NCBI RefSeq assembly: GCF_000720925.1
Contig: NZ_JOEE01000007.1
Location: forward strand, 1-64,000
Origin: Phycicoccus jejuensis
GTDB taxonomy: Bacteria > Actinomycetota > Actinomycetes > Actinomycetales > Dermatophilaceae
Direction of reading: 5' to 3'
Length of the DNA stretch: 64,000 nucleotides
Shown here piece after piece: positions 50,361 to 59,855 of the stretch (the stretch's first letter is position 1; every line of letters starts with the position of its first letter). Both the position numbers and the translations under genes were made by a program. A model generated the notes under the pieces. That model made no database searches, was not told the DNA's origin, and saw only the letters and a program-made list of their open reading frames with translations.

Positions 50361-52472
50361 ATGACCGACGGGCACCGCAGACGCATCCGGGTGGGCATCG
50401 ACACCGGGGGCACGTTCACCGACGTCGTCGCCGTGGACGAGGACTCCGGGGAGGTCGTGACGACCAAGACCCCGAGCACCCCCTCGAACCCCGCCGACGG
50501 CTTCATCGCCGGCATCGAGAAGATCCTCGGCGTCATGGGCGCCTCGGGTCACGACCTCACCGCCGTCTCGCACGGTACGACGGTCGCGACGAACAAGCTC
50601 CTCGAGGGCAAGGTCGAGCGGCTCGGGTTCATCACCACCGAGGGCTACGAGTTCATGCTCGAGATCGCCCGCCAGGCCGTCCCCGACGGATACGGCAACT
50701 CCTACTTCTGGGTCAAGCCGCCGCGCATCGTCCCGGCCGACGCCGTCCGCACGGTCGGCGGCCGCCTCGACGTCACCGGCGCCGAGGTGCGGCCCTTCTC
50801 GGAGGACGACGCCGTCGCCGCCGCGCGCTTCTTCCGCGACCGCGGCATCACGACGATCGGCGTCTGCTTCCTGCACGCCTACGCCAACGACGAGCACGAG
50901 CTCGCCATGCGCGAGGTCCTGCGCCGCGAGCACCCCGAGGCCGTCGTCTCCATCAGCAGCGAGGTGCTGCGCGAGTACCGCGAGTACGAGCGGGCGATGA
51001 CGACGCTCGTCGACGCCGCGGTCAAGCCGAACGTCAGCCGCTACGTGACCAACATCCACGAGCGCCTCGACGGGTTCACCGGCGGACGCCCCGTGCCGTT
51101 CTATGTCATGAAGTCCAACGGGGGCGTGCTCTCGGCCGACGAGGTCGTGCACCAGCCGATCACGACGGTCCTGTCGGGCCCGGCGGCCGGCGCGCTCGGC
51201 GCCGCGCTCATCGCCGAGAAGGCCGGCTTCCACAAGGTCCTCACCTGCGACGGCGGCGGCACCTCGACCGACGTCTCGGTCGTCCTCGACGGCGAGCCGA
51301 CCCTCACCACGGAGGGCTCGGTCGGGGCCTACCCGAGCAAGATCCCGATGATCGACGTCGTCACCGTCGGCGCGGGCGGCGGCTCGGTGGCCTGGGTCTC
51401 CCCGGAAGGCACGCTCAAGGTCGGGCCCCACTCGGCCGGCGCCGACCCCGGACCGCTCTGCTACGGCCGTGGCGGCACCGAGCCGACGATCACCGACGCG
51501 CACGTCGTCCTCGGCCGCATCCCCCCGCACCTGCTCGGCGGCGAGATCCCCCTCGATGTCGACGCCGCCCGCGCGGGCCTGGTCGACCTCGCCGGCAAGC
51601 TCGGGCTCGACCTCGAGACCTGCGCGACGGGCATCCTCGAGATCTCGGCGTGGAACCAGGCCAACGCCCTGCGCCAGGTCTCGGTCAAGCGCGGCCTCGA
51701 CGTGCGCGACTTCATGCTGACGACCTTCGGCGGCTCGGGCTCGCTCCTCGCGTGCCGGCTCGTCGACGTCCTCGACCTCGCCGGCGCCGTCGTCCCGCAG
51801 AACCCGGGCAACCTCAGCGCGTTCGGCCTGCTGACCGTCGACGTCCGCAACGACTACGTCCAGACGCACGTGACGCGCCACGAGGGCATCGACCTCTCGT
51901 CCGTCGCCGCGGTCCTCGACTCGCTGACGGCCAAGGGCGCCGCGGCGCTGACGGCCGAGGGCTTCACGCCCGAGCAGCACGAGTTCGTCCGCACCGCCGA
52001 CCTGCGCTACTTCGGGCAGGCCTACGAGGTGCGCGTGCCGGCCGGCCCCGGGTCGGTCGACGAGGCGTGGACCGACGAGGTCGCGACGCGCTTCCACGAC
52101 GAGCACCGGCAGCTCTACGGCTACGACTTCCGGGACGACCCGACCCAGCACGTCGAGTGGGTCAACCTGCGCGTCACCGGTGTCGGGCCAATCACCCGTC
52201 CCGAGCTGCGCCCGCTCCCCGACCGCGAGGGGTCGTCCGACGTCACCGACGGGCTGCCCGCGCAGCGCTCGGTGCGCCCGGTCTGCTTCGACCCCGCCGC
52301 CGGCTACGTCGACACCCCGGTGCTGTGGCGCCCCGACCTGCGGGCCGGCGACTCCTTCAGCGGCCCGGCCATCGTCGAGGAGTTCGGCTCGACCGTCCCC
52401 GTCCACCCCGGCTTCGCCGTCCGCGTCGACACCTGGGGCAACCTCGTCATCACCCAGGAGGCGACCCGATGA
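50361..52472 (+). CDS. hyuA: Hydantoinase/oxoprolinase family subunit A
   Basis: A 703-residue ATP-binding subunit of the HyuA / N-methylhydantoinase A / 5-oxoprolinase family. The ASKHA-fold phosphate motif VGIDTGGTFTDVVAVDEDSG opens the protein. Also present are SHGTTVATNKLLEGK, SNGGVLSADE, TVLSGPAAGALGA, CDGGGTSTDVSV and VGAGGGSVAWV. With HyuB it performs ATP-dependent hydrolysis (sometimes carboxylation) of cyclic imides, lactams or related carbonyl compounds. The substrate is not readable. The shared promoter element ties it to the PucR-type regulon, so a pyrimidine or hydantoin-like compound is plausible. An in-frame GTG at 50355 is a less likely start. Confidence 0.92.
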   Translation: MTDGHRRRIRVGIDTGGTFTDVVAVDEDSGEVVTTKTPSTPSNPADGFIAGIEKILGVMGASGHDLTAVSHGTTVATNKLLEGKVERLGFITTEGYEFMLEIARQAVPDGYGNSYFWVKPPRIVPADAVRTVGGRLDVTGAEVRPFSEDDAVAAARFFRDRGITTIGVCFLHAYANDEHELAMREVLRREHPEAVVSISSEVLREYREYERAMTTLVDAAVKPNVSRYVTNIHERLDGFTGGRPVPFYVMKSNGGVLSADEVVHQPITTVLSGPAAGALGAALIAEKAGFHKVLTCDGGGTSTDVSVVLDGEPTLTTEGSVGAYPSKIPMIDVVTVGAGGGSVAWVSPEGTLKVGPHSAGADPGPLCYGRGGTEPTITDAHVVLGRIPPHLLGGEIPLDVDAARAGLVDLAGKLGLDLETCATGILEISAWNQANALRQVSVKRGLDVRDFMLTTFGGSGSLLACRLVDVLDLAGAVVPQNPGNLSAFGLLTVDVRNDYVQTHVTRHEGIDLSSVAAVLDSLTAKGAAALTAEGFTPEQHEFVRTADLRYFGQAYEVRVPAGPGSVDEAWTDEVATRFHDEHRQLYGYDFRDDPTQHVEWVNLRVTGVGPITRPELRPLPDREGSSDVTDGLPAQRSVRPVCFDPAAGYVDTPVLWRPDLRAGDSFSGPAIVEEFGSTVPVHPGFAVRVDTWGNLVITQEATR

Positions 52473-54460
52473 CCGCCGTCCCCACCACGCCCGACCCGCT
52501 CGTCGACCTCGAGGCCTACCTCTCGAGCGAGCCGGTCAACCCCGGTGGCCTGCCGACCGCGTACGAGCACGGCGGCCGCCTCACCCCCGAGGGCAGCGCC
52601 GTCGACCCGGTGCTCGTCGAGATCGTCCAGGGCACACTGGCCAGCGTCGAGATGGAGGTCGAGACCGCCATCGCGCGCACCTCGCGCTCCCCCATGATCC
52701 GCGACGCCCACGACTTCCGCGCCGGCATCCACGACCGTCAGCTGCGCAAGCTGACCGGCCGCTCGTACTCGGCTCTCGTGCACCCGATCGTGCGCGACTT
52801 CCCGCTGGACGAGATGCACGAGGGCGACGTCTTCTTCCACAACGACGTCTACGAGTCGGAGGGCGGCATCGGCCACCTGCCCGACCTCTGCGTCACCGTC
52901 CCCGTCTTCCACGAGGGCGAGGTCGTCGCGTTCGTCCAGGCCTTCGGCCACCACGACGACATCGGCGGCGCCTGCCCCGGGTCGATGCCCAGCGGCGCCC
53001 AGAGCGTGTTCGAGGAGGGCCTCTCGGTCCCGCCGATCAAGCTGTGGGACAGCGGAGTCCCGAACAAGGCGGCGCTGCGGATCATGACCCGCAACAGCCG
53101 GATGCCCGACAGCCTCGCGGCCGACCTCGACGCCGAGTGCTCCGCCTGCCTCATGGGCGCGCGCCGCCTCGGCGAGCTGTTCACCCGCTACGGCCGCGAG
53201 ACGGTCGAGGCCGCGTTCGACGCCATCCTCGACGCGACGACCGAGACCTACCGCCGCGAGATCCTCGACAAGATCCCTGACGGCTCGTACGTCTGGGAGG
53301 ACTACGCCGAGCACGACGGCGTCGACGAGCCGATGCTGCACACGCAGCGGATCACGCTGACCAAGACCAGCACCGGCGGCCCCGGCCCCGGTGACGGCGG
53401 GCCGCGGCTCATCATCGACTTCACCGGGACGAGCGCCCAGGCGAAGGGTCCGATCAACCACTGCGGCGACTACGTCGGCGGCAACTTCCTCAAGAAGTGG
53501 CTGGCCCCGATCCTGCGCAACCTCGCCGACACCCCCGAGCGGATGGCCGAGCTCGACGTCAACGAGGGCGTGGTGCCGCTCATCGAGATGCGCTTCCCGG
53601 AGAAGGGGACCCTGCTGACGCCGGTCTACCCGGCGCCGACGAACGCCCGCACCTTCGTCATCCTGCGCCTGCTCGGCGTGCTCGCCGGCGTCGTCGCCAA
53701 GGCGGTCGACGGCCGGATGCCGGCCGACCAGGAGACCATCCGCTACACCGGCGTCTACGGCAAGGACCGCGACGGCAACGACTACCTCATGCGCGAGGTG
53801 CTCGGCGGCGGCTCGGGCGGCCGCTACTACGCCGACGGCGAGGACACCATCCACGTCGTCCCGGACAGCCGCAACCTCCCGACCGAGTTCACCGAGAGCC
53901 GTTTCCCGTTCCGCGTCGAGCGCCTCGGGCTCGCGGTCGACTCCGGTGGCGCCGGGCGCCACCGCGGCGGCCTCGGCTACGAGAAGCAGATCCGGATGCT
54001 CGAGGACGCGCACTTCATGTCCATCGCGGACCGCTCGATCCTCGCCTGCTGGGGCGTCAAGGGTGGCAAGGCCGGCCGGCCCTTCGAGGTGACGATCGAC
54101 CTCGGCGGCCCGACCGAGCGCACCGTCGACGCGCTCGCCGACGCCGAGCCGGTCAAGGCCGGCCAGGTCATCCGGATCCGGACCACCGGTGGCGGCGGCT
54201 GGGGCGACCCGCTCGACCGCCCCTACGACGAGGTCGAGCGCGACCTGCGCTGGGGCAAGGTGTCGTTCGACGGCGCCCGCGAGGACTACGGCGTCGTGGC
54301 GTCGGGCACGAAGGACGAGCCCGTCGTCGACGTCGCCGCCTCCGACGCGCTGCGCGCCGAGCGCCGGGCCGCCCGCGGCGAGGAGCCGTTCTTCGACCGC
54401 GGCCCCGGGTACGCCAAGCTGGCCGGCGGCGCCGGCGCGGCGGACGTCGACTGGCTCTGA
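52469..54460 (+). CDS. hyuB: Hydantoinase/oxoprolinase family subunit B
   Basis: A 663-residue HyuB-type partner. It has the family segments VEIVQGTLASVEMEVETAIARTSRSPMIRDAHDF, the metal-site-like HEGDVFFHNDVYESEGGIGHLPDL with a following FGHHDDIGG, DFTGTSAQAKGPIN, and the C-terminal GGGGWGDPLDRP. A tail of about 60 residues past that motif is present. The ATG overlaps the hyuA stop by 4 nt. The FGHHDDIGG segment is the feature shared with acetone carboxylase and oxoprolinase relatives. Confidence 0.92.
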   Translation: MTAVPTTPDPLVDLEAYLSSEPVNPGGLPTAYEHGGRLTPEGSAVDPVLVEIVQGTLASVEMEVETAIARTSRSPMIRDAHDFRAGIHDRQLRKLTGRSYSALVHPIVRDFPLDEMHEGDVFFHNDVYESEGGIGHLPDLCVTVPVFHEGEVVAFVQAFGHHDDIGGACPGSMPSGAQSVFEEGLSVPPIKLWDSGVPNKAALRIMTRNSRMPDSLAADLDAECSACLMGARRLGELFTRYGRETVEAAFDAILDATTETYRREILDKIPDGSYVWEDYAEHDGVDEPMLHTQRITLTKTSTGGPGPGDGGPRLIIDFTGTSAQAKGPINHCGDYVGGNFLKKWLAPILRNLADTPERMAELDVNEGVVPLIEMRFPEKGTLLTPVYPAPTNARTFVILRLLGVLAGVVAKAVDGRMPADQETIRYTGVYGKDRDGNDYLMREVLGGGSGGRYYADGEDTIHVVPDSRNLPTEFTESRFPFRVERLGLAVDSGGAGRHRGGLGYEKQIRMLEDAHFMSIADRSILACWGVKGGKAGRPFEVTIDLGGPTERTVDALADAEPVKAGQVIRIRTTGGGGWGDPLDRPYDEVERDLRWGKVSFDGAREDYGVVASGTKDEPVVDVAASDALRAERRAARGEEPFFDRGPGYAKLAGGAGAADVDWL

Positions 54461-55323
54461 TGCCCACCGGCCCGGTCCTCGTCGTCGGCGCCGCCGGCAA
54501 GACGGGCCGGGCCGTGTGCGGCGCCCTGCTCTCGCGGGGCGCCGCCGTGCGGGCCGCGGTGCGACCGGGCCGTGAGGCGTCCGCCCCGGCGGGCACCGAG
54601 CCCGTCGCCGTGGACCTGACGGACGGTCGCGGCCTCGACGCCGCGCTCGCGGGGTGCGCAGCCACGTACCACCTGGCGCCCAACGTCCACCCGGACGAGG
54701 TCGGCATCGCCGAGCGCGTCGGCGACGCGGCGCGGCGCACGGGACTGCGGCACCTCGTCTTCCACTCGGTGCTCCACCCCGACGACGTCCGGATGCCGCA
54801 CCACCTGCGCAAGGGAGTCGCCGAACGCGCGCTGCGGCAACGCGTCTCGGGCTCCCTCGTCGTGCTTCGACCGTCCGCCTACCACGAGAACCTGCTGCCG
54901 CAGGTGCTCGACGGCGCCGTCGCGCTGCCCTATTCCGCCGACACCCCGTTCACGACCGTCGCGCTCGCCGACGTCGCCGAGGTGGCTGCCACCGCGCTGC
55001 TCGACCCCGCGCGGGACGGCGAGGTGCACGACCTCGTCGGACCGGAGGCGTTGACCACCCGCGAGATGGTGGCCCGCGCCGAGCAGGTGCTCGGCCGGCC
55101 GGTACGGCTCACCGTCGGGACCCCGGGGGCGTGGGCCGACGGCCCCGGCGCCGGCCTGCCGGCGTCGGCCAGGGAGGCGCTGGTGGCGATGTTCGCGGCC
55201 TACGACGAGGACGGTCTGGTTGGCGACCCCGCGGCGCTCACCGCCCTGCTCGGGCGCCGCCCCACGTCCTGGGCCCAGACGCTCGCAGCAGCATGGACGG
55301 CATCCGCGCTCCCCCCATCCTGA
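54460..55323 (+). CDS. NmrA-like NAD(P)-binding protein (atypical short-chain dehydrogenase)
   Basis: A 287-residue Rossmann-fold protein that begins VLVVGAAGKTGRAVCGALLSRGAAVRAAVRP, a GxxGxxG dinucleotide site. A conserved FHSVLHP and a Tyr in PSAYHENLLPQ follow. It lacks the YxxxK of classical SDR enzymes, so it may be a redox sensor or a quinone-type reductase, as NmrA/HSCARG relatives are. It overlaps the hyuB stop by one base (TGATG), making it third in the hyu operon, but its role there is unknown. Confidence 0.8.
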   Translation: MPTGPVLVVGAAGKTGRAVCGALLSRGAAVRAAVRPGREASAPAGTEPVAVDLTDGRGLDAALAGCAATYHLAPNVHPDEVGIAERVGDAARRTGLRHLVFHSVLHPDDVRMPHHLRKGVAERALRQRVSGSLVVLRPSAYHENLLPQVLDGAVALPYSADTPFTTVALADVAEVAATALLDPARDGEVHDLVGPEALTTREMVARAEQVLGRPVRLTVGTPGAWADGPGAGLPASAREALVAMFAAYDEDGLVGDPAALTALLGRRPTSWAQTLAAAWTASALPPS

Positions 55324-55346
55324 CCCCGGCCCCCTGACCCCACACG

Positions 55347-55392
55347 GTCGAGTGCGGAAGTGGCGCCCAGGGCAACCACTTCCGCACTCGAC
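55347..55392. terminator. Bidirectional terminator hairpin
   Basis: A perfect 17-bp inverted repeat (55347-55363 with 55376-55392, 12-nt loop) between the convergent NmrA-like and M36 protease genes. The outer end of each arm carries GTCGAG, also seen in the palindromes at 3432 and 28260. Confidence 0.82.
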
Positions 55393-55411
55393 TCCGGGGA
55401 TGAGAGGTGCC

Positions 55412-58324
55412 TCAGCGGCGGAAGACCTGCACCTCCGAGATGCCGACCTTCTCGGCGCCGCTGTAGTTCGTGGCGCAGTCGGTCGCGTTGGCCGGGTCGT
55501 TGTCCTGCTCACCGGCGTACGCCGGTCCGCCCTGGCACTGGTTGGCGACGGCCACGAACCGCAGGTGGGTGGCCGCGGTCTGCGGGATGTCGAACGAGCG
55601 CATCTTGAGCGCCGGCGCCGTCGGCCGCGGGACCCCGGCGGGGAACGCGTCGGCCGGCGAGGTCCACACCGGGCGGTAGTCGGCGTCGCGCGAGCAGTCG
55701 ACCCGGCCGCGGGCGTCGCAGGCGAGCACCTGGAACTGGCGCAGCGCCTGGAAGCGGCCGACGACCCCGGGCTCCGGCAGGGAGCTGACCTGGACCCGGC
55801 GGACGACCTGGCGGCCACCGGCGAGGTCGACGGTGAACGCCTTCTGCGCCGCCGTCGGGCGGTCGACCGTCGTCGCCGTCGTGCCCTCGTCGTCGTCGAC
55901 GAGCTTGCCGAGGTTGACGCCCTCGCCGGTCACGGTGGCCCCGCGGGCCGTGCTGGCGAGGTTGTCGCGCAGCTTGACCGGGAGGTTGCGGGTCTGGTTC
56001 GGCTTGGCGGTCAGCGTGACCCGGACCTGCCCGTGGCCCTGCGCCCACGCGGTGTACGTCCGCTCGCCCGGGGCGATCGAGAACGTGTCACCGAGCGCGC
56101 TCGCGGGGTCGGTGTCGGCCACCGGGCGCGAGCGGGCCGTGTACTCGCCGACGTAGAGCTTCGCGCCGACGACCGGGCGCCCCTCCTCGTCGGTCGGGCT
56201 GAACCGCAGCGTCGCGTCCTTCGCGTACGCCGAGGCGAAGCTCGGGACAGGCTGCGTGTCACCGGAACCCGCCGAGGTCGCGCCCTGTCCGAGGCCGCGG
56301 GCGGCGAACGCGTTCCACAGCAGGTCCTGGTTGGCCCCGCCGAAGCGCAGGAGGTCGGCGGCGAGCATCCGGTCGCGGGCGTCGACCATCGAGACGGCGC
56401 CGCTCGGCATGAGCAGCCACGAGTCGAAGACGAGCTGGATCCAGCGCCGGTTGCCCGGGCACTGCGCGGCGGCGCGCTCGCCGTCGGCGCAGGCCTTCTG
56501 GGTCGCGGCGTCCCCGAGCCCGTAGCGGTCGATGAACGCTGCCCGGATGTCGTTGTTCGTCGCGGACCAGATCTCGCCGTCCGCGTGCACCTGCGGACCG
56601 GTGAGGTCGTAGCCGACGTTCGAGTAGTTGAGCGGGCTCTGCCCCATGTTGTAGTTGCGGATGCCCTGCTGCGGGTTTCCGGTGACGTAGGCGCCCATCG
56701 GGGTCGCCTCGCCGCCGAGCGGCGCGTAGCCGTTCTCCTGCAGGTACTCCATCGCCATGAGGTCCGACCAGCTCTCGCCCATGCCGCCGGCCTGGAGCCC
56801 GGACAGGCCCTGGACGGGGCCGCCCGCCATCCGGTTGCTGATGGCGTGGCCGTACTCGTGGCCGATGACCGACATGTCGAACGAGCCGTCGACGCACGGG
56901 GCATAGAACGAGCCCGCGACCGGCTGCCACATGTACATATTCGAGTACACGGTGCCGCCGTCGCCGAGGGTCAGCTGGTTCGCGTTGTTGCGCAGGCCGA
57001 CCTGCGCCCCGGACTGGGCGCGCCCGACCTCCGGGTCACCGCCCGTGCCGCCCTTGCCGTAGTTGTCGCGCTGGAGGTTCCACGCCGACTCGGTGAAGCC
57101 CAGCCGGTAGGACCAGTCGTGCATCCGGTTGTGCATCGCGAAGAGGTTGGCCGTCGCCGCGTCGATGTCGTTGCGGGTCGGGCTGGAGTACGCGGCGGGG
57201 TCGCACCTGCTCGTCTGCCAGACGTTGGTCCAGTCGTAGACGTAGTTGCGGTCGGCCTTCGGGGTCGCCGTGAGGCCGGGCGTCGTACGCCACTGCTCGT
57301 AGGTCAGCGCGTTGTTGCCGTTCGTCGTGAACGTGCTGATGTTCGTCGAGGGGTCGACGTCCCACGCCTTCGGGGAGGCCGGGCTCGCGACGACCTCGTC
57401 GCACCCCTCGGCGGCGACCCAGCAGAAGGTGCTGCGGGTGTCGGTGGAGGAGCGGTCGGTCAGCGGCGTGCCGGTGAAGACCTTCCAGCGCGGGTTGTCG
57501 CTGTCGGCGTCGACGAGGTTCTCGCGGGCGATGACCTTCCCGGTCACGGCATCGACGTGGATGCTGTACGCGGTCTCGGCGTCGACGACCATCTCGACGC
57601 GGAACGCACGCCGGGGGTCCTTGCCGGGCACCGGGACCGCGACCTCCTCGGTGCGCTCCGAGACGAGTGACCCGGCGTCGGCGCCGACGCTGCGGGCCGC
57701 CGCGGCGACGGCCGCCTTCTCCGAGACCTTCGCGGCGGCCGGGGCCGCGGCGTCGGGGGTGAAGGTCGAGCTGACGTAGCGGACCGACCCGTTCTGGACC
57801 GCCACGGCGACCATGCCGTCGAGGCCCGCGGAGACACCGCCGAAGGTCTGCCGCAGCAGGACGACGGTGGCGTCGCCGATGCGGTTGGTGCCGACGAGCT
57901 CGACGTCGTCCAGCTGGTCGCTCGTCAGCCCGAAGGCCGCCCGCTCGCCGGCGAGGAAGTCGCGGGCCGCGGTCTCGGGGTCCTTCGCGAGTCCGCGCGC
58001 GACCGGTGAGGTGCCGTCGAGCACGTAGCTGGCCGGCGCACCGAACCGGTTCCAGGTCACCGACTTCGCACCCGATGCGCGCCCGGTGTCGGTCGAGCGC
58101 TGCGCCGACGAACGCTGTGCCGACGACGGCGCGGCCGAGCCGGTCCGCGTGTCGAGGTCGGGCAGGCCGTGGTCGTGGTCGCTCTCGCCGGGCGGGGTCG
58201 ACACGATGTCGGCCGGCCCCTCCTCGGCGGCGGCCGCCTGCTGGGCGGTCACCGCCAGGCTCAGCGCGACGGCGGCGGTCAGGCCGGTCGCGACCGCGCG
58301 GGTCGCTGGGTTCCTGCGTCTCAT
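55412..58324 (-). CDS. Secreted M36 (fungalysin) zinc metalloprotease
   Basis: A 970-residue exported protease. A signal peptide (about 1-33, with a hydrophobic core and an AQQAAAA cleavage region) is followed by a propeptide with FTP/PepSY-like segments (about 90-270). The M36 catalytic domain has HEYGH at residues 489-493 and the third ligand in GMGESWSDLMAMEYL. A C-terminal beta-rich region (about 690-970) with paired Cys follows and probably binds substrate or wall. The ATG 58324 follows GAGGAG. It degrades external protein, and sits between two catabolic units without obvious link to them. Confidence 0.92.
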   Translation of the reverse strand: MRRRNPATRAVATGLTAAVALSLAVTAQQAAAAEEGPADIVSTPPGESDHDHGLPDLDTRTGSAAPSSAQRSSAQRSTDTGRASGAKSVTWNRFGAPASYVLDGTSPVARGLAKDPETAARDFLAGERAAFGLTSDQLDDVELVGTNRIGDATVVLLRQTFGGVSAGLDGMVAVAVQNGSVRYVSSTFTPDAAAPAAAKVSEKAAVAAAARSVGADAGSLVSERTEEVAVPVPGKDPRRAFRVEMVVDAETAYSIHVDAVTGKVIARENLVDADSDNPRWKVFTGTPLTDRSSTDTRSTFCWVAAEGCDEVVASPASPKAWDVDPSTNISTFTTNGNNALTYEQWRTTPGLTATPKADRNYVYDWTNVWQTSRCDPAAYSSPTRNDIDAATANLFAMHNRMHDWSYRLGFTESAWNLQRDNYGKGGTGGDPEVGRAQSGAQVGLRNNANQLTLGDGGTVYSNMYMWQPVAGSFYAPCVDGSFDMSVIGHEYGHAISNRMAGGPVQGLSGLQAGGMGESWSDLMAMEYLQENGYAPLGGEATPMGAYVTGNPQQGIRNYNMGQSPLNYSNVGYDLTGPQVHADGEIWSATNNDIRAAFIDRYGLGDAATQKACADGERAAAQCPGNRRWIQLVFDSWLLMPSGAVSMVDARDRMLAADLLRFGGANQDLLWNAFAARGLGQGATSAGSGDTQPVPSFASAYAKDATLRFSPTDEEGRPVVGAKLYVGEYTARSRPVADTDPASALGDTFSIAPGERTYTAWAQGHGQVRVTLTAKPNQTRNLPVKLRDNLASTARGATVTGEGVNLGKLVDDDEGTTATTVDRPTAAQKAFTVDLAGGRQVVRRVQVSSLPEPGVVGRFQALRQFQVLACDARGRVDCSRDADYRPVWTSPADAFPAGVPRPTAPALKMRSFDIPQTAATHLRFVAVANQCQGGPAYAGEQDNDPANATDCATNYSGAEKVGISEVQVFRR

Positions 58325-58658
58325 CCGGATGCTCCTCGGTGGGGGGTCGCCACGGGAAGCACCGGGCTCCGTGGTCCACCGGGTCCCGGCGGACGACGGC
58401 CCCTGCCCCGGCCCCGTCGCGTGCCGTCCACCCAACCCGCTGGAGCTCCTGAGAAGAACCTGTGAGAGACCAAGTCTTGGTCAAGTCTTCGTCAGCGCCC
58501 GGGTCCGCCGGCCGCCGGACTGGCAGAAGGTGCCAGCGGATCGGCCGGTTCACGGGCTCGGGACGACGATGGGTGCCCTCCTCCCGGCGGCTAGGTTGAC
58601 GAGACGCCGACGCCCCACCCCGTCGGCGCACCGCCCCGAGCACCGAGGAGCCCCACCC
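58325..58658. other. 334-bp divergent control region between the M36 protease and CoA-transferase genes
   Basis: Contains GGCAGAAGGTGCCAGCG (58522-58538), which matches 13 of 17 positions of the hyuA site. TAGGTT (58592-58597) is a possible -10 for the CoA-transferase unit, 53 nt after that element, about three helical turns further than in the hyuA arrangement. A GAGGAG ribosome site (58645-58650) precedes GTG 58659. Toward the protease there is a GAGGAG site but no clear promoter. The rest shows no gene. Confidence 0.5.
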
Positions 58659-59855
58659 GTGACCGGACCGCTGGACGGCATCACCGTCGTCGACCTCTCG
58701 CGCGCCCTCGCCGGCCCCCACGCTGCGATGCTCCTCGGCGACATGGGCGCCCGCGTCGTCAAGGTCGAGTCCCCGACCGGTGACGACACCCGCGGATGGG
58801 GACCGCCCTTCGTCGGTCCCGAGGACGACCCCGTGTCGACGTACTTCCTCTCGTGCAACCGCAACAAGGAGTCGATCGTCCTCGACCTCAAGTCCGACGA
58901 CGGCCGCGAGACGCTGACCCGCCTCGTGCGCCACGCCGACGTGCTCATCGAGAACTTCCGCCCGGGTGTCCTCGACCGGCTCGGGTTCGACGTCGAGCGC
59001 CTCCACGAGCTCAACCCCGGGCTCGTCGTCCTCGCCATCAGCGGGTTCGGCCACGACGGACCCGAGGGCGGCCGCCCCGGCTACGACCAGATCGCCCAGG
59101 GCGAGGCCGGCCTGATGTCGGTGACCGGCACCGGGCCCGACGAGCCGCAGCGCGTCGGCGTGCCGATCGGCGACCTGCTGGCCGGGCTGCACGGCGCGTT
59201 CGGGGTGGCCACCGCCCTGCGCGAGCGTGAGCTGACCGGCCGCGGGCGCGTCGTGCGCACCTCGCTGCTCGCCTCGGTCGTCGGAGTGCACGCCTTCCAG
59301 GGCACCGCGTACACCGTTGCGGGACAGGTCGGTCGGGCGCAGGGCAACCACCACCCGTCGCTCGCGCCGTACGGTCTCTTCCACGCGAGCGACGGCCCGG
59401 TGCAGGTGGCCGTCGGCTCGCAGGGCCTCTGGGTGCGCTTCGCGGAGGCGTTCGACATCGACCCCGCCGACCCCCTGCTCGCCACCAACTCCGCCCGTGT
59501 CGGCAACCGCGTACACCTCGTCGAGGTCATCGACGCCGCCTTCGCGTCGTGGCGCGCCGAGGAGCTGCTGGCCCGGCTCGCCGAGCTCGGCATCCCGTCG
59601 GGCAAGGTGCGCTCCATCGACGAGGTCTACGACTGGGAGCAGACCCGCTCGCAGGGACTCGTCATCGACGTCGAGCACCCAGTGCTCGGGCGCATCGAGC
59701 TGCCCGGTCCGCCGATCCGGTTCGACGACAACGCCTTCGGCGGCGGTCGTGACACCCACCAGCCACCCCCCGGTCTCGGCGAGCACGACGCCACGGTCCG
59801 TGCCTGGCTCGACGAGGCGGACGCGGCCGACGCGGCCGACGGGGGCCGCCCGTGA
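58659..59855 (+). CDS. CaiB/BaiF family (class III) CoA-transferase
   Basis: A 398-residue CoA-transferase that moves CoA between carboxylic acids. Typical features are ITVVDLSRALAGPHAAMLLGDMGARVVKVE, NRNKESIVLDLKSDDGR, IENFRPGVLDRLG, and the catalytic Asp in GVPIGDLLAGLHG (D172). The class uses, for example, formate/oxalate, carnitine or mesaconate; the acid here is unknown. The downstream carboxyltransferase (4-nt GTGA overlap) and the barbiturase nearby make malonate a reasonable candidate, which is inference. Confidence 0.9.
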   Translation: MTGPLDGITVVDLSRALAGPHAAMLLGDMGARVVKVESPTGDDTRGWGPPFVGPEDDPVSTYFLSCNRNKESIVLDLKSDDGRETLTRLVRHADVLIENFRPGVLDRLGFDVERLHELNPGLVVLAISGFGHDGPEGGRPGYDQIAQGEAGLMSVTGTGPDEPQRVGVPIGDLLAGLHGAFGVATALRERELTGRGRVVRTSLLASVVGVHAFQGTAYTVAGQVGRAQGNHHPSLAPYGLFHASDGPVQVAVGSQGLWVRFAEAFDIDPADPLLATNSARVGNRVHLVEVIDAAFASWRAEELLARLAELGIPSGKVRSIDEVYDWEQTRSQGLVIDVEHPVLGRIELPGPPIRFDDNAFGGGRDTHQPPPGLGEHDATVRAWLDEADAADAADGGRP

